Source of the DNA: Streptomyces sp. SA15
GTDB taxonomy: Bacteria; Actinomycetota; Actinomycetes; Streptomycetales; Streptomycetaceae
Length of the DNA: 47,073 nt
Assembly: GCF_002291145.1 (NCBI RefSeq)
Contig: NZ_NTGE01000022.1
Span: forward strand, 1 to 47,073
Direction of reading: 5' to 3'
Positions 36,513-45,570 of the stretch are shown here, piece after piece; the first letter of the stretch is position 1; every line of letters begins with the position of its first letter. Below the pieces are notes generated by a model. The model did no database searches, had not been told where the DNA came from, and saw nothing but the letters and a program-made list of their open reading frames with translations. The translations under genes and the position numbers were made by a program.

Positions 36513-39500
36513 ATCGGCTCGCCCCTCCCCTTCTCGACCTCGACGACCGGGGGCAACTGCTGCGTCGGCGCCTCCGTTGCCGCAGGCCCCGGCTCGCGTA
36601 CGCTCACCAGCCCCGCGAACAGCCCGATCAGCGCCAGCAGTTGGGCCGCAGGCCCGAACGCGCCCTCCTCGGCCCCAACGGGCCGGCCCGCCCCCGTCGC
36701 CGCCGCGATCCCCGCCCCCGCGAGGGCCACGAACGCGATCGGCACGAGCAGCGCGTGCCGTCGGTACGCGAGAAGCGCCAGCGCCGGCACCAGCAGCGCG
36801 AACCACCCGGCCATCACCGCGCCCACCAGCGTGAGCGCCACCGTGCCGAGCCACAGCCCGGGCGCCGGCGGGAGCGGCTGCGGCACGTCGGGGTTCGGTG
36901 CGCGTCGCCGCCACAGGACCAGGGCCAACAGCACCGCGACCGCCACCCCGCTGCCGATCAGCGCCGCGTCGTACGTCGTCGCGGGCTCGTACGACAACTC
37001 GACCGCGCCGCCCGCCCCGGCCGGGATCCGCCAGCCCTGCTGCCAGCCGTCCAGCCGTACCGGCGTGAGTTCCTTGCCGTCCAGCGTGGCCTTCCAGCCG
37101 TCGTTGAAGTTCTCGTACGTCGTCAGGTACGAGGCCGCTCCCGAGCCGACCGTCACCGCCCGCTGGTCGCCCAGCCAGTCCCGTATCTCCAGGTCACGCG
37201 CGACCGGCGTGGGCTCGGCGACCGTGCCGCGGGTCAGGGTCACGTCGGTCAGCGCGAGCGGACCCGCGTCCCCGCCCTCGACCCGGTGCGCGCCCGCCTC
37301 GAGCTCCAGCTCCGCATCGTCGCGGCCCGACTGGCAGAGCGTCACATCGACCGGCCGACGCTCCGTCAGCTCCCGTATCCTCCCCTGCACACTCGTCTGG
37401 TACAGCTCCCCGTCCACAGCCACCACAGGGCCCTGCCCGCACGGCAGGGAGAACGTCCGGCTGGGCTTCGGCTGCGGTGTGCGGTAGCCGTCCAGGGCCG
37501 GGATGTACGCCTCCGTGAGGCCCACCGGCAGTTGCAGGTCCTCGTCGGCGACCGGGTTGTGCAGGGTCAGCGGGGCCGTCTTGGTGATCGTGATGTCCAG
37601 CCGGTCCGTGGTGATCGACGGGAAGCGGACCGCGCCGTTCTCGTCCACGCCGGCGATCGTCGCGCCGTCGGGGGAGCTGATGTGCACCTCGGTGGGGCGG
37701 GTGGACAGGCCGCCCGCGCCGGGCAGGACGATCTCGTCGATCGGCTGCTTTCCGGTCCAGCTCAGATGGATCGTGGGACGGTCGCCCGCGATCCACGCCG
37801 TGGTCAGGTCGCCGTCGGTGAGGTTGCGCGCCGACAGTCCCGCGCCGAGGGTCGCCGTGGTGTCGGCGGTCGCCGTGATGCGGTCGCGCTGGTCGGGCGC
37901 GACCTCGTACAGCATCCGGTCGAGCGCCTCGCCGGACACCGGCACCGCGCTCGCCCTCACCTCGTACGTCCCCGCCGTCGCCGTGGAGAAGCGGCGGTGC
38001 AGGCCCGCCTCCGTGCCCGTCGGGGAGAACCCGGCCGGGTCGGCGGCGCGGTGCAGCGAGATGACCTCGGCCGACGCCTCGGCGCTCTGGGCGTCCGTGG
38101 GGAGGCGAAGCAGGCGCGTCACCTGTACGTCCGGCAGACCGATCTCGGAGAAGCCCGCACCCGCGAGGCCGGTCCGGCGCGCCACCGAGTCGGTGATCGT
38201 CAGCTTCATCCAACCCGTCACGCCCGCAGGTGCCTTGACGGTCTGTGTCGAGCCGTCGGGGCGGAGGAAGCTGCTCACCGACCCCTTCTCCGTCTCCACC
38301 CGCACCCGCGTCGCCGCCGACCGCACGCTCTCCTGCGGCAACGGCGTGACCTTGAAGGACGACGGCATGTCGTACTCGTCGTCGGTGAAGGCGATCCGCA
38401 GCCACTGGCCGTTCGGCGAGCCCGCCACGCCCTCCGTCCACGCCGTGTCCGGGTTGCCGTCGAAGGCGTTCACCGGATCGAACTGCGGGAGGTGGAAGAG
38501 CCAGTTGCCGTACGAGGAGGCCGTGACCGAGCGGGCGCCGCGCAGTTCGGCCACCGTCTGGTGGTCCAGGCCCTTGGTGGGCAGGATCTGGTGGGGTTTC
38601 TCACCGGCGTCCTGCGCGGCGCCGGACGCGTTGCGTTCGTTCCGGGTGTATGTGTACGACGTGTTGGCGTTGACCAGGCCGAAGCGGGTGTCCGCGCGGC
38701 GCAGGCCGTCGCCGACCACCTGGAGGGCGGGGGTGCCGAGCCCGGGATGGTTGTCGCCGGTCAGGACCGTCGCCCGGCCCCGCAGCTCCGACGCGAGCGG
38801 CAGCAGCGCCTCGGGACCGCCGGACACGACCGCCGTGTCGGCGACCGGTGCCAGCCCGGCCTGCCCCGGCCGCGGCACGTCCTCGCTCGCCGGCCGGTAG
38901 ATCTCCACCGCCCGCTGCCTCGGGTAGAGGCCCTCGACCTGGAGCGGGGCGGCGGGTGCGATCCGGCCGCCGGTCATGACCGGGCCCAGACCGGTCACCC
39001 GCTGGTAGCCGGACTGCTCCAGGGCCCGCTTCACGGTCGAGGTCGGTGTGTAGCCGATCTGGTCGGGGTCGAGGTCGTTGCGGACGACGACGTAGTACAC
39101 GCCCGCGCGGCTCAAGTAGTCGGCCAGTCCTGGCACTTCGCCGCCGGTCAGCAGCGCCTGCTCGACCGCGTCCATCGCGCGCCGGTTGCCGGGGGTGCCG
39201 AAGGGGACGTAGTCGCGCTGTGCCCAGCGGGACTCGGCGAGCGCGTCGAGGGGCTGGTCGATGGGGGAGCCCCAGGTGTAGATGCCGTGCGCGGTCGCCG
39301 GGACGACCAGGGCGCGCGAGTCGGGAGAGTACCTCTCCAGCCAGTCGGCCGTGGACTGCCAGTACTTGGGGAGCTCCTGGAAGGAACCGGGGTTGAGGAT
39401 CGAGCCGTTGAGGTACGGCCACAGCAGGCCGGGGAGGATCAGCACCGCCGCGATCAGCGGGGCGAAACGACGGCCGCGGATCGGGCGGGCGCCGCGCCGC

Positions 39501-40711
39501 TCACTCGCCACCCCCACCAGATGGGCGATCCCGAGCACGAGCGCGAGGGCGAGGCCGACCTGGAATTTGTAGATGTTGCGGAAGGGGGCCAGACCGCCGT
39601 TCAGCCAGTCCTGCACCACCCCGTGGAAGGGGGCGCCGAACGGGCCGCCGTACCCCGCGAGCAGCACCAGCGCCGCCGTCAGCACGGTCAGCACCAGCCA
39701 GCGGCGCTCCGGCATGTCCCGCCGGGCCAGCCCTGCCAGGCCCAGTCCGGCGGCGAGCGCCGAGCAGACGATCACGACCACCGCGGACGCCACCGTCCAG
39801 CCGGCCGGCAGCCAGGCCTCGACCAGGTGCAGATAGGCGACCCAGTTCCCGGCGCCGCGCAGGGCCTCCGTCGCCGACATGGTCTCGGTCGTGGTCTGCG
39901 AACCCTCCACGTACGGAAGGAAGTTCTCGCCGTAGGTGCCCAGGAGGAGGAGGGGGATCCACCACCAGGCCGTCGCCAGGATCACGCCCGGCGTCCACCA
40001 GGCGATCAGCTTGCGCTGCCTGGGCCCGGGCGGGCGGGAGAGCAGGTACAGGCCCGCCGGGAGGAGGGCGGCGAGGGTCGAGGCCGCGTTGACGCCGCCC
40101 ATGAACGGGACGAGCAGCGCCGAGCGGAGGGCGGCGACGCGGGCGCTGTAGCGTTCGTCGGCCAGCGGGAGCAGCACCCAGGGCAGGAAGGCGCCGGGCA
40201 GCGCGGCCGCCGAGGTGGAGCCGACGACGATGGTGAACACCGGCCACAGCGCGTACGCCGCGGCGGCGAGCAACCTCGAGGCGCCGCTGCCGATGCGCAG
40301 CCGCTCGGCCAGCCGCAGCGCGCCCCAGAAGGCGACCGACACGACCAGCGACAGCCACAGCCGCTCCACCAGCCACACCGGCAACTGCACGGCGTGGCCC
40401 AGCCAGTAGAACGGCAGCATCGGCCACAGATAGCCGACGTACTGGTCCTGGATCCCGCCGAACGAGCCCTGGTCGTGCCACAACTGGCCGAGGTCGGAGA
40501 TGAACCGGCCCGGGTCGACGGTGACGCCCAGCTTGGTGTCGAAGGTCTGCCGGCCCGGGTGGACCGCCAGGAAGAGGACGAACGCCACGGCCCAGAACCC
40601 CAGCAGCCAGCGCCGCGTGCGCGGGACCTCCGGCGGTCCCGACATGATCGCGGTACTGGGGACGGCTGCCGGAGGAGGAGCCTGGACCGTGGACGTCGTC
40701 ATCGTGGACAC
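36509..40711 (-). CDS. AftD-like alpha-(1->3)-arabinofuranosyltransferase (GT-C, DUF3367)
   Basis: A 1400-residue membrane protein, the same size as mycobacterial AftD. The N-terminal part (residues about 30-440) has about 11 membrane helices and a GT-C loop with acidic residues after helix 1 (VHPGRQTFDTKLGVTVDPGR). The extracytoplasmic centre includes a discoidin/F5-8C-like carbohydrate-binding fold (VTASSYGNWLFHL, NAFDGNPDTAWTEG) and a second similar module (ARNLTDGDLTTAWIAGDRP). Close to the end come TYENFNDGWKATLDGKEL and three or four more helices. AftD adds arabinofuranose from decaprenyl-phosphoarabinose to arabinan. Start ATG 40711 overlaps the methyltransferase gene by 13 bp; ATG 40702 is possible. 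Streptomyces lacks mycobacterial arabinogalactan, so the acceptor is an open question. Confidence 0.88.
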   Translation of the reverse strand: MSTMTTSTVQAPPPAAVPSTAIMSGPPEVPRTRRWLLGFWAVAFVLFLAVHPGRQTFDTKLGVTVDPGRFISDLGQLWHDQGSFGGIQDQYVGYLWPMLPFYWLGHAVQLPVWLVERLWLSLVVSVAFWGALRLAERLRIGSGASRLLAAAAYALWPVFTIVVGSTSAAALPGAFLPWVLLPLADERYSARVAALRSALLVPFMGGVNAASTLAALLPAGLYLLSRPPGPRQRKLIAWWTPGVILATAWWWIPLLLLGTYGENFLPYVEGSQTTTETMSATEALRGAGNWVAYLHLVEAWLPAGWTVASAVVVIVCSALAAGLGLAGLARRDMPERRWLVLTVLTAALVLLAGYGGPFGAPFHGVVQDWLNGGLAPFRNIYKFQVGLALALVLGIAHLVGVASERRGARPIRGRRFAPLIAAVLILPGLLWPYLNGSILNPGSFQELPKYWQSTADWLERYSPDSRALVVPATAHGIYTWGSPIDQPLDALAESRWAQRDYVPFGTPGNRRAMDAVEQALLTGGEVPGLADYLSRAGVYYVVVRNDLDPDQIGYTPTSTVKRALEQSGYQRVTGLGPVMTGGRIAPAAPLQVEGLYPRQRAVEIYRPASEDVPRPGQAGLAPVADTAVVSGGPEALLPLASELRGRATVLTGDNHPGLGTPALQVVGDGLRRADTRFGLVNANTSYTYTRNERNASGAAQDAGEKPHQILPTKGLDHQTVAELRGARSVTASSYGNWLFHLPQFDPVNAFDGNPDTAWTEGVAGSPNGQWLRIAFTDDEYDMPSSFKVTPLPQESVRSAATRVRVETEKGSVSSFLRPDGSTQTVKAPAGVTGWMKLTITDSVARRTGLAGAGFSEIGLPDVQVTRLLRLPTDAQSAEASAEVISLHRAADPAGFSPTGTEAGLHRRFSTATAGTYEVRASAVPVSGEALDRMLYEVAPDQRDRITATADTTATLGAGLSARNLTDGDLTTAWIAGDRPTIHLSWTGKQPIDEIVLPGAGGLSTRPTEVHISSPDGATIAGVDENGAVRFPSITTDRLDITITKTAPLTLHNPVADEDLQLPVGLTEAYIPALDGYRTPQPKPSRTFSLPCGQGPVVAVDGELYQTSVQGRIRELTERRPVDVTLCQSGRDDAELELEAGAHRVEGGDAGPLALTDVTLTRGTVAEPTPVARDLEIRDWLGDQRAVTVGSGAASYLTTYENFNDGWKATLDGKELTPVRLDGWQQGWRIPAGAGGAVELSYEPATTYDAALIGSGVAVAVLLALVLWRRRAPNPDVPQPLPPAPGLWLGTVALTLVGAVMAGWFALLVPALALLAYRRHALLVPIAFVALAGAGIAAATGAGRPVGAEEGAFGPAAQLLALIGLFAGLVSVREPGPAATEAPTQQLPPVVEVEKGRGEPI

Positions 40712-41433
40712 CGCCGGAGGATGAGGAGAAGGTTCCAGGTGGCCACCTCACGGATCCCGGGCGCTCTGACCACGGTCTCCGCGAGGAACGGCCAGTAGCG
40801 GGAGCGCGCCGAGACGACCGTGACGTCGTCCCGGGCGCGCACCTGCCGCAGGGTCGGGCCGATGTGCACGGCGAACAGGTTCTCGCCGAGGGTGTGCTTG
40901 GCGGCCCTTCCGGTACGGCGCCGGTAGCGGGCGCGGGCCCGCTCGGCACCCAGGTAGTGCCAGGGCGCCCACTCGTGACCGCCCCAGGGGGACAGCCAGT
41001 TGGTGAACGACACGTAGATCAGCCCACCGGGCCGGGTCACCCGCACCAGCTCGCTGAGGAAGGTCTGCGGATCGGCCACGTGCTCGAGGACGTTGGAGGA
41101 GAAGGTGACGTCCGCGACGCCGTCGTAGAGCGGCAGCAGATAGCCGTCGGCGACGACCGTCCCCTCGGGCGGCTTCTCGCCCAGCTCGTGCACGTCGGGC
41201 TCGAAGAGGTAGGCGTGCGCGCCGCGGCTGCGGAACTCCTCGGTGAAGTGGCCGCTGCCGCCGCCGACGTCCACCACGGTGTGGCCGGCGACCGGGCCGT
41301 CGTAGGCCTCCACCTGGTCGACGGCGTCCCGGGCGAGCAGTGAGTAACAGGCGTCCGGGTCCTCCTGCTCACGCAGGAAGGCGCGGAAGAGGGCCACCGA
41401 CCGTCGTATCGAGGGGTCCTTCAGACCGGTCAC
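40699..41433 (-). CDS. Class I SAM-dependent methyltransferase
   Basis: A 244-residue methyltransferase with motif I VVDVGGGSGHFTEEFRSRGA, motif II YLFEPDVHEL, motif III DVTFSSNVLEHVADPQTFL and motif IV VTRPGGLIYVSFTNW. The C-terminal part (WGGHEWAPWHYLGAERARAR, LGENLFAVHIGPTLR) resembles the methyltransferase encoded near aftD in mycobacteria (Rv0224c type), as I recall it. The GTG at 41433 overlaps the glycosyltransferase stop as GTGA, and the 3' end overlaps the AftD-like gene, so it is strictly co-translated. Its target is probably a sugar of the glycan assembled by this operon. Confidence 0.85.
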   Translation of the reverse strand: MTGLKDPSIRRSVALFRAFLREQEDPDACYSLLARDAVDQVEAYDGPVAGHTVVDVGGGSGHFTEEFRSRGAHAYLFEPDVHELGEKPPEGTVVADGYLLPLYDGVADVTFSSNVLEHVADPQTFLSELVRVTRPGGLIYVSFTNWLSPWGGHEWAPWHYLGAERARARYRRRTGRAAKHTLGENLFAVHIGPTLRQVRARDDVTVVSARSRYWPFLAETVVRAPGIREVATWNLLLILRRCPR

Positions 41434-42584
41434 GGCGGCCAGCTCCTCACCGCCTCCGCGGCAACCGCCCGAAACTGTCTCACCGTACGGTCCCAGCGAT
41501 AGCGTGCCGCCCGATCACGAGCCGCCTTGCCCATGAGTTCGCGGCGATGGTGGGAGAGCGCAAGGGTGCACCAGGCCGCCGCGAACGACGACTCGCCGGC
41601 CGCGAGGACACCCGTCTCCCCGTCCACGACGGAATCCCGCAGCCCAGGGACATCGAAGGCGATCGACGGGGTCTCGCGGGCGGCAGCCTCCGTGACCACC
41701 AGCCCCCACCCCTCCACCGCCGAGGGATGCAGCAACAACCAGGCCGCGCACAGCAGCCGGTGCTTCTCGGCCTCGGAGACATGCCCCGTGAACTCCACAC
41801 CGGGCCCGGCGAGTTGCTCCAGCCGCTCCCGCTCGGGCCCGTCGCCGACGATCAGCAGCCGGCCGCCGGTGACCGGCCGCACCCGCTCCCACAGCCGCAG
41901 CAGCAGATCGATCCGCTTGTACTCGACGAGTCGGCCCACCGCGACGAACAGCGGGTCGGGCGACCGGTCGGCGCGCGGCCCGGGCTCCTCGACGCCGTTG
42001 TGCACGACCCGGATGCGGTCCCGTTCGACACCGATCGCGCGCAGGGCGTGGGCGGTCGAGGGGGAGACGGCGACCAACAGGCTCCGATGCTGCGCCGCAC
42101 CGGCCAGTGCCCAGTGTTCGAGTCTTCGGCCCAGGCGTGCGGCCGGGGTCAGCGGCCCGCCGAACCGCATCTTCCACAGGTCGGTGTGGACGTGGTTGAC
42201 CAGGCACAGGGTGGGCCCGTGGTGCCACAGGGGTGCCAGGTACGGCATGCCGTTGCAGACCTCGACCAGCAGGTCGCAGTCGCCGACCTGGCGGGCGAAG
42301 GCCGAACGGGCGCGCAGGTAGTGGCCGAACTCGCCGCCGGCCGACACGACCCGGTAGTCACGGTACGAGGCGGGCCCTCCGCACAGCAGGGTCACCTGGT
42401 GGCCGAGCCGGGTCAGTCCGTCGGCGAGTCGGTCGACCAGCAGCTCGGAGCCGCCGGCGGCCGGGTTGTCCAGATCTCGATGGGCGAGGAAAACGATGCG
42501 GCGCGGGGGTGGGGGGAGCGCCGAGGGGTGCTGCGCGGCGCGTGGGGCCGCGGCGCGCAGCTGGGAAGGCACGTGCTGGGGCAT
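41430..42584 (-). CDS. GT4-family glycosyltransferase (GT-B)
   Basis: A 384-residue GT-B enzyme. The N-terminal acceptor domain begins RRIVFLAHRDLDNPAAGGSE with the glycine-rich GGSE loop. The C-terminal nucleotide-sugar domain has LFVAVGRLVEYKRIDLLLRL, RLLIVGDGPERERLEQL, GHVSEAEKHRLLCAAWLLLH and the GT4 Ex7E-type stretch SAVEGWGLVVTEAAARETPS. It probably adds the first or an early sugar to a lipid carrier at the inner face of the membrane. ATG 42584 follows TTGGAG; it is the first gene of the nine-gene operon and lies 198 bp after the DUF3068 stop on the same strand. Rv0225 in the mycobacterial aftD region is a comparable enzyme (from memory). Confidence 0.87.
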   Translation of the reverse strand: MPQHVPSQLRAAAPRAAQHPSALPPPPRRIVFLAHRDLDNPAAGGSELLVDRLADGLTRLGHQVTLLCGGPASYRDYRVVSAGGEFGHYLRARSAFARQVGDCDLLVEVCNGMPYLAPLWHHGPTLCLVNHVHTDLWKMRFGGPLTPAARLGRRLEHWALAGAAQHRSLLVAVSPSTAHALRAIGVERDRIRVVHNGVEEPGPRADRSPDPLFVAVGRLVEYKRIDLLLRLWERVRPVTGGRLLIVGDGPERERLEQLAGPGVEFTGHVSEAEKHRLLCAAWLLLHPSAVEGWGLVVTEAAARETPSIAFDVPGLRDSVVDGETGVLAAGESSFAAAWCTLALSHHRRELMGKAARDRAARYRWDRTVRQFRAVAAEAVRSWPP

Positions 42585-42782
42585 GGGTGCTCCAACTCGT
42601 CTCAGGGTGCGGAACGAAGCGTGGGGGAAGAGGGTTTGCGTTCCTGTGGGGGGTCTGAGTGCTTTTTGCGTGGTGGGTGTGGACGGACTGTGCTCGGGTG
42701 GGGTGGACAGTTTTCGCCGAGCCGTCCGCCACGGCTACTCACGCACGTGACAATTTCCGGCTTTATTAGAGCTGACGTCACG
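42585..42782 (-). promoter_or_regulatory. Upstream region of the glycan operon
   Basis: These 198 bp between the DUF3068 stop and the first glycosyltransferase contain an AT-richer patch (GACAATTTCCGGCTTTATTA near 42748) and TGACGTCA at 42774-42781. No hairpin strong enough for a terminator was seen, so read-through from the DUF3068 gene is possible. Confidence 0.35.
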
Positions 42783-43766
42783 TCACATCGTGAGCGAGGG
42801 CTCTGGGGTAACGACCGTATCGGTCGAATCCGGGCGCCGCCCTCGTGCCACCAAAACGCCCCCCACTACCGCCAGGACGAATCCGGCCACTGCCGCCCCG
42901 ATCGGCAAGGTCGCGCTCACCAGGCGCAGTTGACGGCTGTCCTGCTCGGCCTGCCGCACGGCCTCCTTCTGCGTATCCGTGGTGAACGCGATCTTCCGGC
43001 TGTCCAGCAGCACCGCCGCGTCCTTCTTCGCCCCCGGCGCCCTGAGCGTCCGCTTCGGGCCGATCTGCGCGTAGATCACCCGGCCGGTGGCCTGGTCGAC
43101 GACGAGCTCGATGCCGTGGTTGGAGTACCACTCCTCGGCCAGCACCTGCGGCCGGTCGGGCTCGTCGACGATGCTGCCCGGGACCAGCCGGGAGCCGGCC
43201 TTCGTCGGCGGGACCGTGCCGGTGAACCGGTATCCCGTGTAGCCCTGGATCTTCTTGGTGCCCTGGTAGCGCAGGACGACCGTCCCGCCGAGGGTGTTGT
43301 CCCACCACTGGTAGGAGCGTTTCTGCACGTCGAAGGGGAACTTCAGGTAGGCCTCGCCCTCGATGTACGGGGTCTCCTCGCAGCAGTGCACCGGCTTGGT
43401 CGTCCTGCGGTCCATGACCCAGCGGTGCGGGGTGAACAGCAGCGCGTCGTGCGGGTCGGCGGCCGGCAGCGACTTGTCGGTGTCGACCGTGGTCGTCACG
43501 TCCCAGACGGCGTTGCCGCTGCGCTCGCTGTCGTCCACGTTGCCGCGCACGCGCTGGGTGATGGTGATCCGCTGGCCGGACACGGTCTCGATCCGCTCGG
43601 TGTCGAAGACGCTGCCCGTGCCGCGGTAGACGGCGGTGGTGTCGATGTCGATGGGGTTCACGGCGGCCCGCGGTGCCACGTACCAGGCGAGCAAGGGCGC
43701 CAGGACCAGCAGAAACGTGCCGAGACCCAGCAGGATCAGGGAGAGAGGTGAGGCTGTACGGCGCAT
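42783..43766 (-). CDS. DUF3068 (PorA-like) membrane-anchored protein
   Basis: A 327-residue protein with an N-terminal membrane helix (LSLILLGLGTFLLVLAPLLA), a large extracytoplasmic domain and a C-terminal helix (LPIGAAVAGFVLAVVGGVLV) ending in a short cytoplasmic tail. The domain has the DUF3068 marks: PIDIDTTAVYRGTGSVFD, KFPFDVQKRSYQWWDNTLGG, and IVYAQIGPKRTLR-like strands. A Cys pair (HCCEETPY) may form a disulfide. ATG 43766 has AGGAG seven bases upstream. In mycobacteria a DUF3068 protein (Rv0227c, from memory) lies near the aftD/glycosyltransferase genes, so it probably works with the downstream operon. Function unknown. Confidence 0.8.
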   Translation of the reverse strand: MRRTASPLSLILLGLGTFLLVLAPLLAWYVAPRAAVNPIDIDTTAVYRGTGSVFDTERIETVSGQRITITQRVRGNVDDSERSGNAVWDVTTTVDTDKSLPAADPHDALLFTPHRWVMDRRTTKPVHCCEETPYIEGEAYLKFPFDVQKRSYQWWDNTLGGTVVLRYQGTKKIQGYTGYRFTGTVPPTKAGSRLVPGSIVDEPDRPQVLAEEWYSNHGIELVVDQATGRVIYAQIGPKRTLRAPGAKKDAAVLLDSRKIAFTTDTQKEAVRQAEQDSRQLRLVSATLPIGAAVAGFVLAVVGGVLVARGRRPDSTDTVVTPEPSLTM

Positions 43767-43811
43767 CCGGGCACTCCTGGGGCGTGGGATTGCGGAGTTG
43801 GGGGCCGTTCT

Positions 43812-43985
43812 GGGCCCTGTCGTCACACTCCCGTCGTCCGCCCGGAGGGCGGGCCCCGCGGCGTCTGGTGCGTGCAGCTGCAAGGCGGAGGAAGGAGTCG
43901 ACGCGGAGCGTCGGCGACTGACGACAACGCCGCAGATGCGCGTGCCAGGCGTCGCGGGGCAGGCGGGAGTGTGACGACAGGGCCC
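43812..43985 (+). ncRNA. Long structured hairpin repeat, copy A (possible structured RNA or MITE-like element)
   Basis: A 174-nt imperfect palindrome. The outer arms at 43812-43833 and 43964-43985 are perfectly complementary over 22 bp. Inside them is a shell (CCCGTCGTCCGCCCG ... GGCGTCGCGGGGCAGGCGGG) nearly identical to that at 45568-45746, and then a variable inner hairpin. It lies in the 412-bp gap between divergent genes at 43766 and 44179. It is classed as RNA only tentatively, because compensatory changes and G-U wobbles favour the plus strand. Confidence 0.5.
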
Positions 43986-44080
43986 TTGGGCCGGGAACCG
44001 TAGGCGCCCCTTGACGGAGTGTCAATGTCTTGTCGACACTGGGCCGGACAGACAGGGTGGGACGCCCGGGTGGGGCGACC

Positions 44081-44160
44081 TCCGTACGGACTCGGACGAC
44101 TCCGTACGGATTCCGGACCGATTCGGGACGGATTCCGAAGATTCCGGATGGATTCCGGAC
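44081..44160. repeat. Four tandem 20-bp degenerate repeats
   Basis: Units begin at 44081, 44101, 44121 and 44141; the clearest unit is TCCGTACGGATTCCGGACCG. GGATTCCGGA-like cores recur every 20 bp, about two helical turns, so all would face the same side of DNA. They end 18 bp before the ATG at 44179 and could be operator sites for the small gene/pucR unit. Confidence 0.65.
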
Positions 44161-44178
44161 AGAGAGGCTGACCCTGCG

Positions 44179-44331
44179 ATGTCCAGACTGCTTGCCGCCG
44201 CACTCACCGTCGCGCTCGCCGCCGCCCTCGCCGTCGGGGCCGCGCTCGGCGTCGTCGCGCTGCTCGAGGCGCGGCCCGACCAGCCGAACACCCCCTTGAT
44301 CACATACGAGCAAGCAGGCCAGGGGAGTTGA
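44179..44331 (+). CDS. DUF2613-like small membrane/secreted protein
   Basis: A 50-residue protein made of one hydrophobic segment (LAAALTVALAAALAVGAALG) after a short basic start (MSRL), followed by a polar tail (EARPDQPNTPLITYEQAGQG). Size and layout match the actinobacterial DUF2613 family, whose mycobacterial member Rv0236A lies beside aftD (from memory). The ATG at 44179 is chosen; the upstream frame consists of the 20-bp repeats. The ribosome site is weak (GAGAGG at long spacing). It is three bases upstream of the pucR-type gene and probably co-transcribed. It may be exported to, or held in, the membrane as a partner of the AftD-like enzyme. Confidence 0.6.
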   Translation: MSRLLAAALTVALAAALAVGAALGVVALLEARPDQPNTPLITYEQAGQGS

Positions 44332-44334
44332 CCC

Positions 44335-45570
44335 GTGACGAGCCGCCCGGCAACCGTCACCCGCTCGGCCTGGCACGACGTACCCCGCTTCCAGGTACGC
44401 CAGTTCGCGGCGATCGCCATGGCCGAGGCACCCGCGCTCGCCGAGGAGATCATGCGCGAGATCCGCCGCGAGTACCCGCATCTGCCCGTCGTCCTCGACG
44501 AGTCGGGCGAGCCGATGGCACTGATCGGCATCCGCCGCGCCATCGAGGTCTTCGTCCAGCACCTTCAGACCGCGGAGGGCCGCCCGACGGTCCCGCCGGG
44601 CGTCTTCCAGGAGTTCGGCCGCGGCGAAGGCCTCAACGGCCGCAGCCTGGACTCCTTGCAGGCGATCTACCGGATGGGCGTACGGCTGGCCTGGCGCCGT
44701 TTCGCCGAGATCGGCCAACGCGTCGACATCCCGCCGCCGGCGATGTACGAACTGGTGGACGCGGGCTACGAGTACCTCGACGGCCTGGTCGACCAGTCGG
44801 TACGCGGCTACGCGGAGGCGGCCGCACGACAGGCCGGGGAACGCCTGCGTCTCCAGCGCCGCCTGATGGAACTCCTGCTCGCCGAACACCACCGGGGCGA
44901 CCCGGCCGACGCACTGACCGAACGTGCCGCCCGGATCGGCTGGCCGCTGCCGGAGAAGGTCGCCGTCGGCGTGTTGCTGCGCCCGGCGCGGGAGGCGGTG
45001 GCGCCCGCGGTGGGGCAGGGCGTGCTGCTCGACATGGAGTACGAGCAGCCGCGGATGGTGGTCCCCGAGCCGGACGCCGCGGGCCGGTCCGAGCTGCTGC
45101 ACCGGGCCCTGACGGGCTGGGCGGGGGCGATCGGCCCGCCGGTCCCCCTCGCCGACGCGGCGAAGTCGCTGCGCTGGGCCGAGGCGGCGGTACGGCTGAT
45201 GGAGCGGGACCTGCTGCCGGTGGGCGAAGTCCTCTACTGCACCGAGCACACGGAGGCACTGGTCCTGCTCCAGCCGGAGGAACTGATCGACGACCTGGCC
45301 CTGCGCTGCCTGGCCCCGCTGACCCACTGCGGCCCCACCCACGGCCGACGCCTCGCGGAGACACTGCTGGCCTGGCTGGAAACCCGGGGCGGGGCACCAG
45401 AGGTGGCGACCCGCCTCGGCGTCCACCCCCAGACGGTCCGCTACCGCCTCCGCCAGATCCGCGAACTGTGGGGCGACGAGATCGACGACCCGGACCGCCG
45501 CTTCGAACTGGAACTGGTGCTGCGGGCGCAGCGGTTGCGGGGGACGTTGGGGGAGATGCGGCGCGGCTAG
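44335..45570 (+). CDS. PucR-family transcriptional regulator
   Basis: A 411-residue regulator. The C-terminal 60 residues form the PucR-type helix-turn-helix (ETLLAWLETRGGAPEVATRL, GVHPQTVRYRLRQIRELWGD). The N-terminal half is an all-helical RsbRD/CdaR-like domain (VRQFAAIAMAEAPALAEEIM, LQAIYRMGVRLAWRRFAEIG). The centre (about 200-320) is a GGDEF-like regulatory fold typical of CdaR proteins. The GTG at 44335 follows AGGGGAG at seven bases. It follows the small membrane protein gene by three bases. Its stop codon is the first three bases of structured repeat copy B, so that element is its 3' end. It may control the divergent DUF3068/glycan genes. Confidence 0.85.
   Translation: MTSRPATVTRSAWHDVPRFQVRQFAAIAMAEAPALAEEIMREIRREYPHLPVVLDESGEPMALIGIRRAIEVFVQHLQTAEGRPTVPPGVFQEFGRGEGLNGRSLDSLQAIYRMGVRLAWRRFAEIGQRVDIPPPAMYELVDAGYEYLDGLVDQSVRGYAEAAARQAGERLRLQRRLMELLLAEHHRGDPADALTERAARIGWPLPEKVAVGVLLRPAREAVAPAVGQGVLLDMEYEQPRMVVPEPDAAGRSELLHRALTGWAGAIGPPVPLADAAKSLRWAEAAVRLMERDLLPVGEVLYCTEHTEALVLLQPEELIDDLALRCLAPLTHCGPTHGRRLAETLLAWLETRGGAPEVATRLGVHPQTVRYRLRQIRELWGDEIDDPDRRFELELVLRAQRLRGTLGEMRRG

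Noticed and set aside
36513..36914. Longer N-terminus for the acyltransferase, reaching into the AftD-like gene.
   Set aside because: The extra 134 residues are Arg/Gly/Ala-rich antisense-type sequence; ATG 36512 overlaps the upstream stop codon in the operon's usual ATGA pattern.
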